Of a stretch of 64,000 nucleotides of DNA, positions 44,580-58,200 are shown in pieces. Both the position numbers and the translations under genes were made by a program. The notes beneath the pieces are model-generated. The model was not told where the DNA came from, made no database searches, and worked only from the letters and a program-made list of their open reading frames with translations. How positions within the stretch are numbered: position 1 is the stretch's first letter; each line of letters begins with the position of its first letter. Origin of the DNA: Apteryx mantelli (lineage: Eukaryota; Chordata; Aves; Apterygiformes; Apterygidae); the NCBI RefSeq assembly GCF_036417845.1, contig NC_089984.1:31283447-31347446 (forward strand), given 5' to 3'.

Positions 44580-46229
44580 TTAAAGGGATTCTTTATGGAT
44601 CCCATTTGCGTGTGCAAGGGGAATGTGCACTGTGTACTCATTTATCAGTGCAGATGTGTTCCTGAGCATCTCGTGGAACGTGTCCACTGTTTTCCTGTAA
44701 ACATCCCTGTGTAACACAAAGGGACGGAAAAGGTTGAGAGGCTCAGCCCTCTGGAATATGATAGGGAAACCCAGCTCTGCTGGTACCTTCCCATTGCCAA
44801 TGAAGAAGTGGTAGAGTTTCTTTTCATGCAAGCATTTCTCCAGGAATTTGAGCATGTCTTGCAGACGGGCCTCCAACTTCTCTGGGGCCCAGTCCTGACA
44901 GGGACGCACTTGCAGCAGATGCAGCAGCACTGTCTTCAGGTGGTAGTTGGTGAGTCCGCTTGGACCTGTGAGGCTGCACTGCTTCCCGTGGAGGAAGGAG
45001 AGGATCTGAAGGCAGCTGACATGGCAGGCGTTGGCAGGCAGCATTTTGGAGACCAACTGGATGAACCTCCTCTCGTATACTGCGAAGGTGAGAAACCAGT
45101 GAGTGCTGGAGGGCAGGTCTGCTGCCAGGCCACTCCGAGGGAAGTGAGAGATGAAGTAAACATCAGAGTTCTCGTACTGCACCACAGGGGTGAGGTTGAA
45201 GGCAATTGATTTTCCTGACCTAAATTTTATCTTCAGGGCCCCTGGGGAGTCCAGGAGGCTGAAGGATAGGTCGAACTCATACTTGTGGGAGATTCTGTTC
45301 CAGGCCTTGGTGACTGCGATCTGAAACCACTTCATGACTTGGTCCGCATCCAAATACTGAGTATTTTTGAAGCACAGAAGATCCTCCATCTCACTGCTGG
45401 GTCTGGTAGTATTGGCTGGGCTATGGAGGAGACACAACATATCTTCCCCCAGTTTAGTCTTGTCACAGATGCAGCCTGCCACATCTTCATCTGCCCTGCA
45501 GACCTTGATAGTGCCATAACCTTGTTCATCTGGAGGAAAAGAATCTCCAGAGCACCAGGTCTGGGACCGGAAACAGTATGGCTCCGGGGGGGCAAAAGGC
45601 ACTATCAGATCACAGACGAAAGGTTTACGCACTCTCCAATTCTCATACATGCTCCCCACACCCATGCAGTCCTCCACTTCCATGTCAGCATCCCGGTTAC
45701 AAACACTCCTCAAGGCCTCCAGCAAGTCATCTGCAAAGCCTTCCACCATCTCCCGCATCCTTGCCATGTCTCCGGTGGTACCCAGGATGCGCTTCTCATA
45801 GAAGCTGGCCAAGATGGCCTTGTCAGGGAAGGCCACTCCTTTAAATGCTTTCCCCAGGACAGCCATGTCATCCTCTTCACTTCCTGTGTCCTGCCAATTC
45901 CCTTCTTGGAAATCCTGCCTCCAGAGCTCAATCAGCAGGAATATGACCATGGAAATAGCAGTCCACATATCCCATGGGACCTTTTCCTCTTTGCTTTCCT
46001 CCACTACCTTTGCAGCCTTTTCCAGAGCCTTCTGCCTGGCTTCCTGCCCTGCAATTTCCTGCTCCAAGCGCAACTGCTCCAGTCTGAGGCTCTCCTCTCG
46101 CTCCTTCATCTTCTGGATGATTTCTTCTGTGTTCTCAGGGACAGTGCCATTCTCTTTAGGGAAGAGGAGTGGGTGGTTGACAATAGCTGTAATCACCACT
46201 AGGCACACCCGGAAGATTCCCAGAGGCAT
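44580..46229 (-). CDS. ITPRIP: ITPRIP, inositol 1,4,5-trisphosphate receptor interacting protein (DANGER)
   Basis: Membrane-associated protein that binds the IP3 receptor and modulates its calcium sensitivity; it belongs to the Mab21-like, cGAS-like nucleotidyltransferase-fold group (family knowledge). A single 549-codon coding exon; human is 547 aa. The start is the ATG at 46229-46227, giving MPLGIFRVCLVVITAIVNHP, which matches the mammalian N-terminus. Visible: hydrophobic signal-like segment (2-18), N-glycosylation sequon Asn27-Gly-Thr, charged coiled coil (about 33-83), hydrophobic span (about 88-103), then the Mab21-like region with GVGSMYENW at 190-198, CICDKTKLGEDMLCLL, and HKYEFDLSF further on. 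The C-terminal block NLFRPFVLHRDVYRKT is highly conserved. The open frame extends 38 codons upstream, but a splice acceptor lies there. Confidence 0.96.
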   Translation of the reverse strand: MPLGIFRVCLVVITAIVNHPLLFPKENGTVPENTEEIIQKMKEREESLRLEQLRLEQEIAGQEARQKALEKAAKVVEESKEEKVPWDMWTAISMVIFLLIELWRQDFQEGNWQDTGSEEDDMAVLGKAFKGVAFPDKAILASFYEKRILGTTGDMARMREMVEGFADDLLEALRSVCNRDADMEVEDCMGVGSMYENWRVRKPFVCDLIVPFAPPEPYCFRSQTWCSGDSFPPDEQGYGTIKVCRADEDVAGCICDKTKLGEDMLCLLHSPANTTRPSSEMEDLLCFKNTQYLDADQVMKWFQIAVTKAWNRISHKYEFDLSFSLLDSPGALKIKFRSGKSIAFNLTPVVQYENSDVYFISHFPRSGLAADLPSSTHWFLTFAVYERRFIQLVSKMLPANACHVSCLQILSFLHGKQCSLTGPSGLTNYHLKTVLLHLLQVRPCQDWAPEKLEARLQDMLKFLEKCLHEKKLYHFFIGNGKVPAELGFPIIFQRAEPLNLFRPFVLHRDVYRKTVDTFHEMLRNTSALINEYTVHIPLAHANGIHKESL

Positions 46230-46242
46230 GGCAGTTTCTTCC
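46230..46242 (-). other. ITPRIP: ITPRIP 5' UTR end with splice acceptor
   Basis: On the minus strand TTTCTCTTTCAG|GGAAGAAACTGCC precedes the ATG. The acceptor at 46243/46242 implies at least one non-coding exon upstream (rightward), as in mammals. I could not place that exon. Confidence 0.7.
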
Positions 46243-49200
46243 CTGAAAGAGAAAGAAAGGGAAAATGACCCATGACCTGGAGTATATTCCATCAAGAAGA
46301 AAAATGAAAAAACTTTCCACTTAAATAAAAAAATCTTCAGCAACCTTCCTAACCCTGAAAATCATGCCTGAATCTGGAAGCTCCTAAGCCCATGGCTGTG
46401 TCTGTCAGTTATCAGCCAAGCTTCCCAAAAAGTCTATATCAGACAGACATGGAGTGAAAATAGAGAAGTTGGTGACATCAGATCATCTCTGCAGATGGTG
46501 AGGGTGAAAGTTTCCTTCTCTTATCACCAAATTAACTTCTAAAACCAAAAGAACTGTGAAGGTATTTGCTACAGTCATGTGATGCTGTTGGGGTAGTGTG
46601 GGAAGGCACAACCTTCTTCCCTCCTTGAAAGTTCACTGCACAGCAAGGAAAAAAAGCAGAGATTCCCAGATCTAAACAACAGAGCTGGTGATGACCACTG
46701 CTTTCCCTCAACATGAGATTAAAGTTGCATTAAAGCGGACATGGCAATGGCATAAGCAGAGCTATCTTGATCACCTATGTGCAGCCTGTCAGGGGACCCA
46801 CATAGCTACCTCTGATCAGGGCACTCTTCACTGCCAGTGCTGGTTATGGGCACCTAGGTGGGAACAAGCCTGCATGGTTTTGTGCTTCTCAGCAGGCCAT
46901 ACAGGCAAAGCTCTTCCTGCATTACAGCAGCATCAGGATCATGCTGTGGCACATCATTCCCAGCCCCTGTGATGCCTCATGACTGTGGACCCTGGAAGAA
47001 GGGCAGAGCCAGAAAGATTGCTACACTGGAAAGGATTGCTTTTAACCCAATGGTTTTAAAAGCATCAGGCTGCTTATTTTTGGTGCTTACTTGGCTATTT
47101 ATCTGTGGAAGACATTAGTAAACACCATTGCTTTGATCTAAGTAATCTCCACGCACCCCCTTCACAGCTGTACTCTTAGCCAGTTTGCTCCTATCTGAGG
47201 TGACCTCAGCGTTGTTGTGAAATGCATCCAGGGTCCTGCTGTCACTCTAATCGCCTGCACGCACACCCCACCTGTCACCCCTTTCACTGGCTCTTGGCAT
47301 GACTGAGAATACCATGGTGTTTTGGGATTGCTTTGTGTGGTTACTGGCTCTGGTGCTCGGACTTCACATTTAATAAAGCTTTCCATGCATTGGGGCTCAC
47401 TATGACAGAATTTAACTCCTAGTTTTCTGGGGCACAGTCCCTTTACCAGTGCATTTACCTGGCCCTGATGAAGCCTCCCAGAGGTTTGGGTCAGAGTGTG
47501 CTCAGACTAAAGCCTGGGCTGTTTCCTCCCAGCCGGCATTTTTGCTTCTTGAGGGCTGGCATCTCTATCAATATTCCACATGCCTGCTCGGGGCAGGACA
47601 ATCTGGGGATGTCAGCTAGTGCTGAGAAGTGACAAGCTCACAAGTCCTTCTTTCTAGCAACATCTCCCCTCAGTTCTAGCACAGGGAGATTAGAAGGATT
47701 AGAGAAAAGCAGGAGATTCCTTATTACTGCTAGGACATTTTAATTCAGCCAATGTATGCCTCAAGAGGGTGTTTGAGAGAGTTTCTGCTACAGAAATAAA
47801 GTCTATCAATAGAATAATTAATCAATTAGACCAGAAATAATTATCTCATTCCTGATAAACCAATCCATCCTGCTGTGGGAATGAGACTGTTTCACTGAGA
47901 GCCAAGGAATGGTGAGGCACCTTGTGCCCACTGCGAGCTCAGGGCTGCAATTTCCTACCCCTGCAATAGTTGCTTCCTGGCCCAAGCCCAGCTTGCTTAG
48001 GTGCCACAGAAATCCTGCTGTCCCAGCATCTGGACAAGAATGAGAACATCTCTGGCAATCTCATTCATGCCTTAAGAGAGCATGCAGTGAAGATATATCC
48101 ATTCAAGTGGGCCTTGTTATCATTAGTGCATAACAAACAGCTGCCTTTTGATTGCAGGAACCTAGATTTCTGTTGGGTGCACTTACTGTATATGGGAACT
48201 GTATCCTTCGGCATGCAATTATCTTTGCTTATGAGAGGGCTGGAACTGGAATAGCAAGGGAAGGGAACAGGATTGAGATGCATTGTCCAAGCAGCAAGAA
48301 AGTTCACATGATGCTCAGGATAATGTTAAGTGCCCCTCCCTGTGTAACATTTACTAACAACTCTTTTTTTAGATCCCATATACATGCACAGATGCATGCA
48401 CTTACACCAGCATTGCTCTGGAGATGTTTGCCTGCCTTTCTCATCCTTTCTACACTTAACTCTTTAAGTCATCAAGTAATGAATTAAAGCTGAATTAATG
48501 CTCAAAGCTGGGTGTTCCAGTTATTCTCTGAGCTACATGCCTGGCCACAGTTTAAAAATAAACTGGGGTCACCCCCTATTGCAAAGAGCCTTATCAGTTT
48601 GCAGGGCAGGGCAGGAAGTGCTGGTGAGTTCCTTTTCTTGCAGACCACATCCGCTTTCCAAGGTTAAAAATAACATGGCCAGGTGCCAGGTGCCTCATCT
48701 TGCAGTTTTGACCAGGGTGACATTGCTACTCTGCCCTGCTAGACCTCTGCCCCTGCAGATGACGTTTTACTGTTACCGTAATACTTCCTAAATGCGTAAG
48801 GCTGTAAGAAGCCAGCTTCCTTTGGATCTTCTTGTACCCTTCAAGACTCTCCCATGCGCAGCTGCCCACAGTCACACCACTTCCAGAGGTTACCTGCCCC
48901 AAAGCTCTGCTAGCAGAAGAGCTCAGGCCAGCAATCCCCAGGTTCATCACTGGCCAGAGCAGCTGAATTCATTCAGGGTTGTACCAACAATCTGGGCTAT
49001 CCCAACTGATTTTGCAGGAGCAGGTTAGGAAGCGTGTACACAACCTCTTCCCACTGTAATGCCCCCTGCACTGGCATCAATCCCTGGCAGAGGGTCAAAA
49101 TGAAAACTGGAAGTGAGAACATCTTCAGGTAGGAGGATGAATTGGTAAGAGAAGTATCTGTTTTCAGCCTTAATACAGAGAAAGTTACCCTGGTCAGAAG

Positions 49201-52200
49201 TGTCCTTTTACTACTGCAGCTAGTTCACACCAGAAAATATATACTGCTATAGCTATACCATGGTAGCCATAGTAGCTAAAGAAGTCAAACATTAAGCCCA
49301 GTTAAGGTGAATGATGCTCTGTGACCAAAGTCAGCAGAGTCTGGCCTTGACAGCTGCAGGGATGGTACAGGCAGAGCGTTCCCACATCTCATCAGACACA
49401 GGTTTCCTGGCTAGTATGGAAAGACTAAACAATACAGGTGAAACCAGTAGCTGCCTGCTAGGGCAGTCTTCCCCTAACAAGGGACGCTTCCAGCACTTCC
49501 CATAACAAAGGACACTCTTTTCACTTGCATTTAACGTCAGCCCAAGCAATTTAAGGCTGATAGAAACATTTATGCCTGCCCTGGCTGAGACAGTTTTTGT
49601 GTGGGGAAGAGGGAGAAAGTTCAAATGTTTCTAAGCAGGAGACTAAGAAAAAGAAGCAGTATTGCTTTATCTACACATCAAATTTTGCTACATTTCAAGC
49701 ATTATAAAAAATATATTTCACACATGATCAGTGTAGATATGAAGTTTTAAACAGCAAGTTCTCAAAGCAATCTTCAACCTTTTCCAATTTTCCATCTCTG
49801 CTAACTTTTTTCTATTCAAAGCACAGACAACACCCAGACTTGGCAATAGGCTTCCACCTAACTACTTTTTGCAGATCCCCTTGTGGCAGTCCCAGCACTC
49901 CCCAAATCTCCCCTAACTTAGCACACTGGTTTCTCGTGGTATTACAGACAGGCCACCTCCCCTGAGCCTCTTCTCGCCCAGCTCGATGGGGCTTTTTCTG
50001 GATGAGAGAGCAAAGATCTCACCTCCCATGCTCTCAAAAGCACAAAGTGGGGAAAGAACCAGCGAGACAGAGGAAAGTGGCACGGGGAAATGAGAAGGGC
50101 TGGGGCAAAGTGGTATGTGGGGCCCGACCGTCTGTCCCCCTGCCTGGAGCAGCTGGTGCTCAATGACTGTAGCTATGCAAAGTTTAGTTTTCTGCACACT
50201 GCCGAACACATGACACTGTTTGTTCAAACCCGCCTCTGACACCAGAATAATAGTTTCCTCCTGGGCATTTCTGTGGTACTCACTACCTCAGTGTCTGAAC
50301 GCCTCATAGATTTTAAGGTTAAGTATCATTCTAAATAACCCTGAGAAGTGAGGGGGCAGGTGCCCTCCCTGCTCTCCAGCTGGGGAGTGAGGGCACAGAG
50401 AGATAAAAGTAGCCGATAGCTCTGTTGCTCAATTAGAAACCGTTATCAGTAGCATCCTACAGCACTTTGCATGTTCAAAGGCTTCACCAAGTGCAGCTGC
50501 AGCTTTCAAAGCTCAGCTCCCAGGCAAGTTAGGCCTCATCCTTTCAAGCCTAAAGCAGCTTCTTGGCTACATGATCCTGTTCACCCCTTCAGCAGGTCCA
50601 GCGCAGGCCCTGAATGATGCAGGGACCCCTGAGAAGGCGAGGAAAAAGATACTGTGATTATGCACTTCAGGAGGGCGTCATGATGACACACGCACAAGGA
50701 GACGAGTTCGCACACTAGCTATTCTGAAAGCGCTTCGTTGTGTGCTTCAGTAATGTTTGGTTAACCGGCTTGCCTGTAGCATGGTTATACTTAGCGCGTT
50801 GCAAGGAACGGGAAGCAGCACACTAAATTCACAGGTGCATAAGCCTTAGCACAGGCAGGAAGTGGTTTGGCTAAGGTCAAGCAACGGCTGAGAGAGCAGG
50901 CTCTGCATGGGGCCAGGATGCCTTCTGCTCAGAAGAGCGGGCTAAATTCCCTTACATTCACATCATAAAAATAAAGAGGGGAGTACGCCCAGAGAGGCTT
51001 GCCACAAAACTGCCTTGGGAAAGGACTCTTCACGTTTGCCGCGTGCAGGCAGTGCCAGCCATGCCCAGGCTGGAAGGGAAACAGGCTGGAGCTCTGGAGC
51101 ATGGTCACTTGGACAGGATCTGACCCACTTGCCACACTGACTCCCTGGGCATTGGAGCAAAAGCAGAGTTGTGGTTCCTCACCAGCATAAATGCAGCCCC
51201 CTAACCCTAACAACTGGAGCTGAGCTCTGCACAGCAGCTCTCCCAGAGCCCGCATCTCTGCGGTATCTGTCACTGTATTACCTAGGCTTCCTGGGTCCCT
51301 GAGCACATGGCCTGAAGGAAAGATATATGCAAAGATTATTGCAAGACAAAATAAAAATAGCCATTGCACTGCTTCCTGACTATAGTCAGCCCCTAATGAC
51401 AATTAGTGCCTGTGGTGCACACTAAAGCAAGTGGTTCTGCTTAGTGATGTTTTATGTGTCATGGGGACAGAGCTCAGCTTTGCCTTCAGCTTGTGCCTTG
51501 AACCTCTCCTCTTTGCCAGGGAGCATCACTGAGCTCTTTCCCTCTTATGAGATGTTTGTGCAGGCTGATTCGAGGGCAGCTACACATCCTGTGGGAGTGT
51601 GCAGTCTCCCCCTTCCCACCAGCCTCCCTGCAATAGGGTGTCTCCTGATGAGCGTCAAGGTCCTTTGTTGAGATGACGATGCTCAAAGCCAAAATAATGT
51701 CCTGCTCCTTCCACCTGAGATACCCTCAGCTTTTGAGTTCTAATTCCTAAGTGTTTCTCAGATCTTCTTCCACAGCAGCTTCAGACCCTTTTGCCTGCTG
51801 GGTCTCGGCAAAGGAAATGGAAGAGATTCGAACTGCAGCCTGAAAAGTTGCCTCCCTGTAAGCTGGTAGCCAAGCTGTTGTGCCCTGAGCCCAGATAACC
51901 CTCCATCTTCTCTGAAAACATGGGAGAATATTTCCCTTTCATTAATGGCTCCTTTCTTTCCCCAGGAGCTTCTCATACTTCTATATTTTTTCCCCTGTTT
52001 AAATTTTGAATCAAGGGAAGCAAAACATGCTATGGCTGATGTTCAGCAATAAACCAGATAAGAGCAAGTTGATACTTCAGTTCTTAAATTAGAAAAAAAC
52101 AAGCCACTGAATGCGGTTCAGTGATACACTGAAATACGCCAAGACGTCATTTACGACATACTCAATTACTTCCTGCAATTTGGGTAACACAAAAGGCAAT

Positions 52201-55200
52201 GAATAGGTGGCTGCCTCATTGTGTTTCAGTTTGGTAGGCTGCAAAAAAGAGGCGATTTGAAGAGATGATAATAACTACAGCTGGTTGGGAGCTTTTTTCA
52301 TTGAAAGCTGCCAAGTTTTTGCAACCAGAACTTCATAGGAACCAATATGATTTCTCAGAGTCTTTTTAGGAAGGTCTTTGAGGTCTGAAATGGGCTCTCC
52401 CGCTTGTTTTGACTGGAGAGATTAATAGCCCAGAACAGCCACTAAACTGTGCTTGGGACTCTTGCTGGGAGGACGTGAATTTCAAACCTAGGGATTTGGG
52501 GCTCAGCCTAGCCCAGCCCAGCCCTATTCCCTAATCACTGAGCTTCTGGGAGCCCCATGATTCTTCCTCAAACAGCCTTTTCACCTTCAAGAGTATACTC
52601 TGAAAACACTTATACTGCATTTATGAAGATCCAATCAAAACACAAATTAAACAGCTTTAATACAAAAAAAAAAAAAGCCAGCTTTTAAGCTTGCTCAAAA
52701 GCTTTTGTAGTACACTGCTGCCTTCTCCAGTTTGCATATATCATTGCCATCTCTGCAGGTATTCAGAGATTTGCCAGGCTGTGGCAGAGGAAAGTAAAGT
52801 CTCCTCTTACTGGGGACTACAGGCTCTGAATAGTAAGAAAAACATACATTGAAAGAGAAATGGGAATTGTAAAGAGATCATGTCTGTGCTATTGTTCCTG
52901 ACAAAAGCTTGGAAAGATGCACTTAAATTAGTCAACACTGCACCGCTGACACTGCTATTCTACCTCCACCTCCCCATCAACATTTATAGAGCAATCAAAA
53001 GGCCTTTGCTGGCTCAGGACAGATAGTGATGGTGGTTTTCTTTCCAGCTGCTACATATCAGGCTTCAGGTATAGACATGTATTGGATGGAGGTCCATAGC
53101 AAAAGACTAAGGTACCACTACAGAGGGTAACCCTGGTAAAGATATCAGACTTGTCTCTGCCATTAGCTGCTGGGAGTGTGTTTGCTCAGATTTTGCCTCT
53201 TTTGCACTGAGAAGAACCAGAAGTCTTTCAGGTTTTAATTTTAAATGCACACATTTAAAAACAGCACACATCTATGTCCTTAGAGTCTGATCATTTACTT
53301 GGAATGAGGGAAACTGGCGTTCAAACCTCTCCTCCAATTTCAGGAGGGAGTACAGTAATTTAAACTTTGCTCTCCTTCCCAGCCCCTGAAGCTGCTGCCC
53401 TCATCACTTGGCTACTTTCAGGTCAATATTCTGCTCTCCAGTTTTGACTTGGGTTTCCAAAGGACTTGAGAAATTGGTTCTGGCAGGACTTCAGTCAAGC
53501 CTTTCTTGCTCTTGAGACCAGTATTACTGAAGAAGCATTTTCTGGGGTAAGGGAGGGGGAGAAGTGCCATTTTGGTGAAGAACTTCTGAGAACCGACTGA
53601 GATTTCTTCCCAGGTTAGCACTGTGTTTGCTCTCAAAACCCTGGTGGGATGGAAGCTGCCAGCTGAACCAGCTGCACGTCACGCAGAAGAGCTACACCTC
53701 TAAACAGGAGTTTCTAGGTTCATCTGAGTCAGAGAAGTGGGGCTGTGGCACCAGGCCAGGCTGGTGTGGCGTTGGACCCTCAGGGGGCTGCAGGGCCCTC
53801 GTAGCTGAGGCGAACATTCAGAGCCCACGTACCAAAACACACCCCAAAGTGGTTAAGAGCTTATTAAAGCAGTCTACCCTTTCCACCCAGGGGCATATGC
53901 ATTAACACATGTGGTTGTATCTAGTTTTTAATCTCAGGGTGTCTCATGGCATAGGCTGTAAGAGCACAGAGGTTTGGATGAGGAACCTTACCTAGTTTCC
54001 ATCTCCCAGGATGAAGACCCTGCTGCTGCAGTAAGAACATGTCCCCAGAACCATACAGAGCAATGAAGATCTCCAACTTCCTGCTCCATCACCAGCTTTT
54101 AAGCATTGCTTTGGCTTACCCAACGCAGCACACCCAGAGAACAAGCAGTGCAGGGCAGTTGCAAAAAGGCTCCTGCTCTCCCATCTCTTGAGCATGCAGT
54201 CAGCTGCAGCACAGAGAGACCAGCCAGAAAAATTATGAGCCATAAAACATGACACACAGCCTTAGCAGCACCAAACTGTGATGTTGTTTCACACCCTAAG
54301 AATCTGAATTAAGCTTATGGGCAGCATGCAGGACATTCATGGGATGAGCTACTGACAAGGGACAGAAAGTACCAGCTACAGCAGCTAGAACTCATGCTCT
54401 GATTTGCCCTTTTGAACATTAAATTAGTGCTATGAAGTACCAGATTTCAGTTGCCAGCACAGTTAGAGTTGGTTATGCATGGGTTGATGGGATGAAGCTC
54501 TGTCTTTGGCTCTCTACCAAAGTCATCAATGGAAAGGACAGAATACACCAGTGCATGAGGTGTAGAGGCCTGGATGTTGAGACCGGTACCAGAACCATAT
54601 TTAAAAAAGAACAAGCCAGCTGGTGGGAGTAACTTGCTTGGGATTACACAAGGTGGGTATGGCAGAACAAGGGATTGGACCTCAGGACCACATGCCCCTA
54701 GAGACTTTATAAGTGCCTTATAGCTCCAGTCCTACAACTCATGCTTCAACACGGCACACTTCCTTAGCTCACCGCGCAGTACCTAACAGGGACAGATGAG
54801 AGTGATTGCCTTCCAGAACATGCCTAGGAAGCCCCACCCCAGATTAGATGCGTGGCCATGGGACAGCAGTTGGACAAGGCCACTTGCCTGATAACTATTG
54901 TTTTGCCATTTGATTGAGAACATGTTAGCCTTTGTAACATCTGTGAACATCCTGTCTCAGGCCTGTTTCAGTGCCAACAGGGTCAGTCGCATGGCCTGCG
55001 TCGGACATCCTGCTCAACAGGTCTGCTGCGGACATTCAGAAGCAATATTTTCCTCCCGAGGTCACCAGACCAGGTATTTCCATGGAAATGTTGATGCTCA
55101 TCCTGTGTACAGAACTAGGTAGACCTCCCTTCCCATACATAGGCAGACTAGGGGCGGATAAGCACGTGAGCAGCACAGACTTTGTTCAGGAGGCAGACGC

Positions 55201-58200
55201 TACCATATGGTCCCAGGTCCAGCAGAGCGGGTACACTGTGGGCTCCAAGACACCCCACAGGAAGGACTTCCAAAGCTCCAGGTGCAGACTGATTTTGCCA
55301 CTGTCACTCCGAGCAGATGAGTGTCTGACTTATTCTGGGAAGGACAGGGAGTTTCCCTCACGTCTTCCAGTCGTTCACTATCTCTGCCATTAGGAAGCTT
55401 TTCCTCATGCCTAGTTAAATCTTCCTTGCTGCAGTCTGAACCCCTAACTTTCCAGTGGCCACTGTGGATAAGAGCAGGACAGACTGTTTTTCTTCCTCTT
55501 TGCAGTAGGACTTAAGATATTTCCAGACCCTCCCCTCTGCTCCTGCCTCAGCCTTCTCTGCATACAGATGCATTTTTAAGATGTTCCCAGAAAAGTCCAT
55601 GGTCCCTCTTTCCCCTGCCCTCAAAGCCTAGACAGAAGAAAGAATTGTCTTATCGTGGCATAGAAGAAATTATTTGCCTTCTAGGGCTCTTTTCCAAAAC
55701 CCAAAGAGATGTGGTACCTGTTAGATTTTCAGTTTCATCTCTGAGTTGGAAGGTTTATCTGGATATTTCTAAGTCACAATTTCTTGCATGCCACTAACAA
55801 GAACATGATTCTGGTCTCCCCTTTCTGCTCCAGAAGCTAGGAGCCACTGTCAAGGATGGGTATAACAGCTGTTAATAGCTGTTAAATAAGTGGAAAACCT
55901 GGTGACACCCCTGAAACACTTACTGCTTCTTGTTAAGGCTGGCACAAGAGGGGATGTACATGGGGACCATAAGACAAAGCTATTAGTGGGGTGAGTATGC
56001 TTCTCAGCATCCTGAATGATGCTGTGCAATGCCTCGGGTCCCCTCTGCTATGGCTGAGAAGGGTTTTTACAAACTGAAACATGCTGCTGGCTGTGAGGGA
56101 GGCATGAGGGGAGAAGTAGGAAGTGTGTGCATGTGGCTCCCACCCATGTACGTAGCTGTTGTGGTAGGATCCCAGCCAGAAACAGCTTGGCTTTTCAAGC
56201 CAAAAAAATGCTGCCTTTTAATTGTGAGGAGAACAATTGGAGTAGACTGAACTTTTGTGTTTTTAGGAGGAAAAAGAAAATCCCACCAAAAAAACCCCCA
56301 ATAGTTGGCTCATCAATCTCACCAGTTTCCTCCCCCTATAACTGAATGGGATAGGTGCTAGGACAAGAGCTGGTCATTCCCTTGCACAGTCTTTCATCGG
56401 TGCAGATGGACACTAATGACAATAACCCCTCATTGCTTTATGGAAAGCCTGATAATATCAACTGCAATGTATGGAGCAATGTCACAGCACACACGCTCTA
56501 TGGCTCACATGGGGACCCACTCTGACTGTTGCTCTCTCAGTCACACAACTTTTCCCTTTGCACATGTAGGCAGCTGTGGCTCTTTGATCTGAAGCAGACA
56601 GTCACCTCACAGAAAGGGAAATATGGGGGGAGGGTTCAATTGCCAAGATGCTTCTTTAAATCTACCCTCCTTTTCCCCAGTTAATTCTCAAAAGGGTGGA
56701 AAAAATCTAACCAGTGCAGTTAAATCAGCCAGTGCTTACTCTGTCTCTGCCCATCCTAAGGCTAATCAAAGCATGTTCTCTGCATCCCTGCCCATCCAGC
56801 TTAACTGTATATTGTACATCCATTGAAATGAATGCTTCAGTATTCAAAGGGTTGGAGAAAACATCATTAGAAAGCTGGTTTCCCAGCAGGGATACACCAT
56901 TCCAGCACATCCCAGAAAAGCACATGTGGATATTGGCACAGCTCAGATGTGACTCGTAGAATGATTATGTTTTACGTGTGAAACTACAAGATCTCATTTC
57001 AGCCATTAACAATGAGCATTTATGTACTACAGACAGCAGAAAGCCTTGAGTTGCCACATACTTCTGCATTGAGGTGCTGAACCAAAACACAGCAAAATGA
57101 AATTGTCATTGTGGGCTGGGAATTTGGTTGATTCAAGATCTTCTACTCCCTCATAGTCTTGAATCAGTGACAAAGTAGCACAGCTATGTCAGGGGACCTG
57201 CAGGCCCACGTATCTAGTTAAACAGGGCTCAGAAACATTGAATGGGATCAGTGGTTTGTATGATATTGGACTATTGTTTTGATAACTAGTTACAGCTGCT
57301 GGTATTCAAGCAGTTAGGGAGGAACAGTATTAAAAAGCTGGCTATTATAGCAAAAACATCACCACAAAAATGAAAAACAATGCTTTATTCCATTGCCTGA
57401 AATCCTAGCTTTTATACAAAAGATGCTGTAGTTCCCCAATAAAGCAAAAAACAGACTCTGAAAACGCTGCAGGGATGGGTGTGGAGAGAGAGCGAGCAAG
57501 AAAGAGCACTCTAAGGGCAATGCCCTGCTTCCTCTGCTCTTACTAGGATAACTGCCCTGATCTAAGCGGAGGCACTCCACATTACACACAAGTGTATACA
57601 GGAAGAACCAGGCCCTCTTACTTCACTACCTGATGACTCTACGAATGAACAGAAGAAATAACATGAATGCTTTCAGAAGCAGTAAGCCCATTCTTGGCTT
57701 ACTAGCCAAAAACCTAAAAACTGCCAAGAGACGCATGCACGCACAAATATGTTGGCCGCAGAGTACTCCTGGCTAACCCTAGTTTTTAAAACTAGTTTGA
57801 ATCAATACAAGCCAGAGGAGAAAAGAAAAGCCATACAAGTAAACAAACTGTCCCAATTTTGTACAATATTTCAATGAAACTCATCCTTTTAGTATCTGAG
57901 GCATTTTCACCCTAGGGTGTGACTCAGAAACCAGCCTATTGCTACATGCACCATAAGGTATATAATAATTTTCATGTGTTCTTTGCTCAGTCCCAACAAA
58001 GAAGCCATCTTTAAGCTCTTCCTTTCCCTGAACAGTTTGTAAACTGAATGCTGGAAAGAACAGCTCTAAAAAAACCTTCACAGGATAAAAGTGATGCAAT
58101 ATTCACTGTTGTAGCAAAAGTACTGAACGCACATGCGAGGCCTCTGAAGCCACGTGGTTTTCATTTGGGACATGTGTGTGGTGAACACAAAGCTTGCTTC

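Noticed and set aside
45285-46275. Plus-strand open frames of 305 and 153 codons opposite ITPRIP
   Set aside because: Antisense shadows of the conserved ITPRIP coding exon.
51199-51212. CCCTAACCCTAA, telomere-like
   Set aside because: Only two units; far too short to be an interstitial telomeric array.
50929-51402. 157-codon minus-strand open frame starting with a hydrophobic stretch
   Set aside because: Recognised as no family, with no CpG island or splice context; likely chance.
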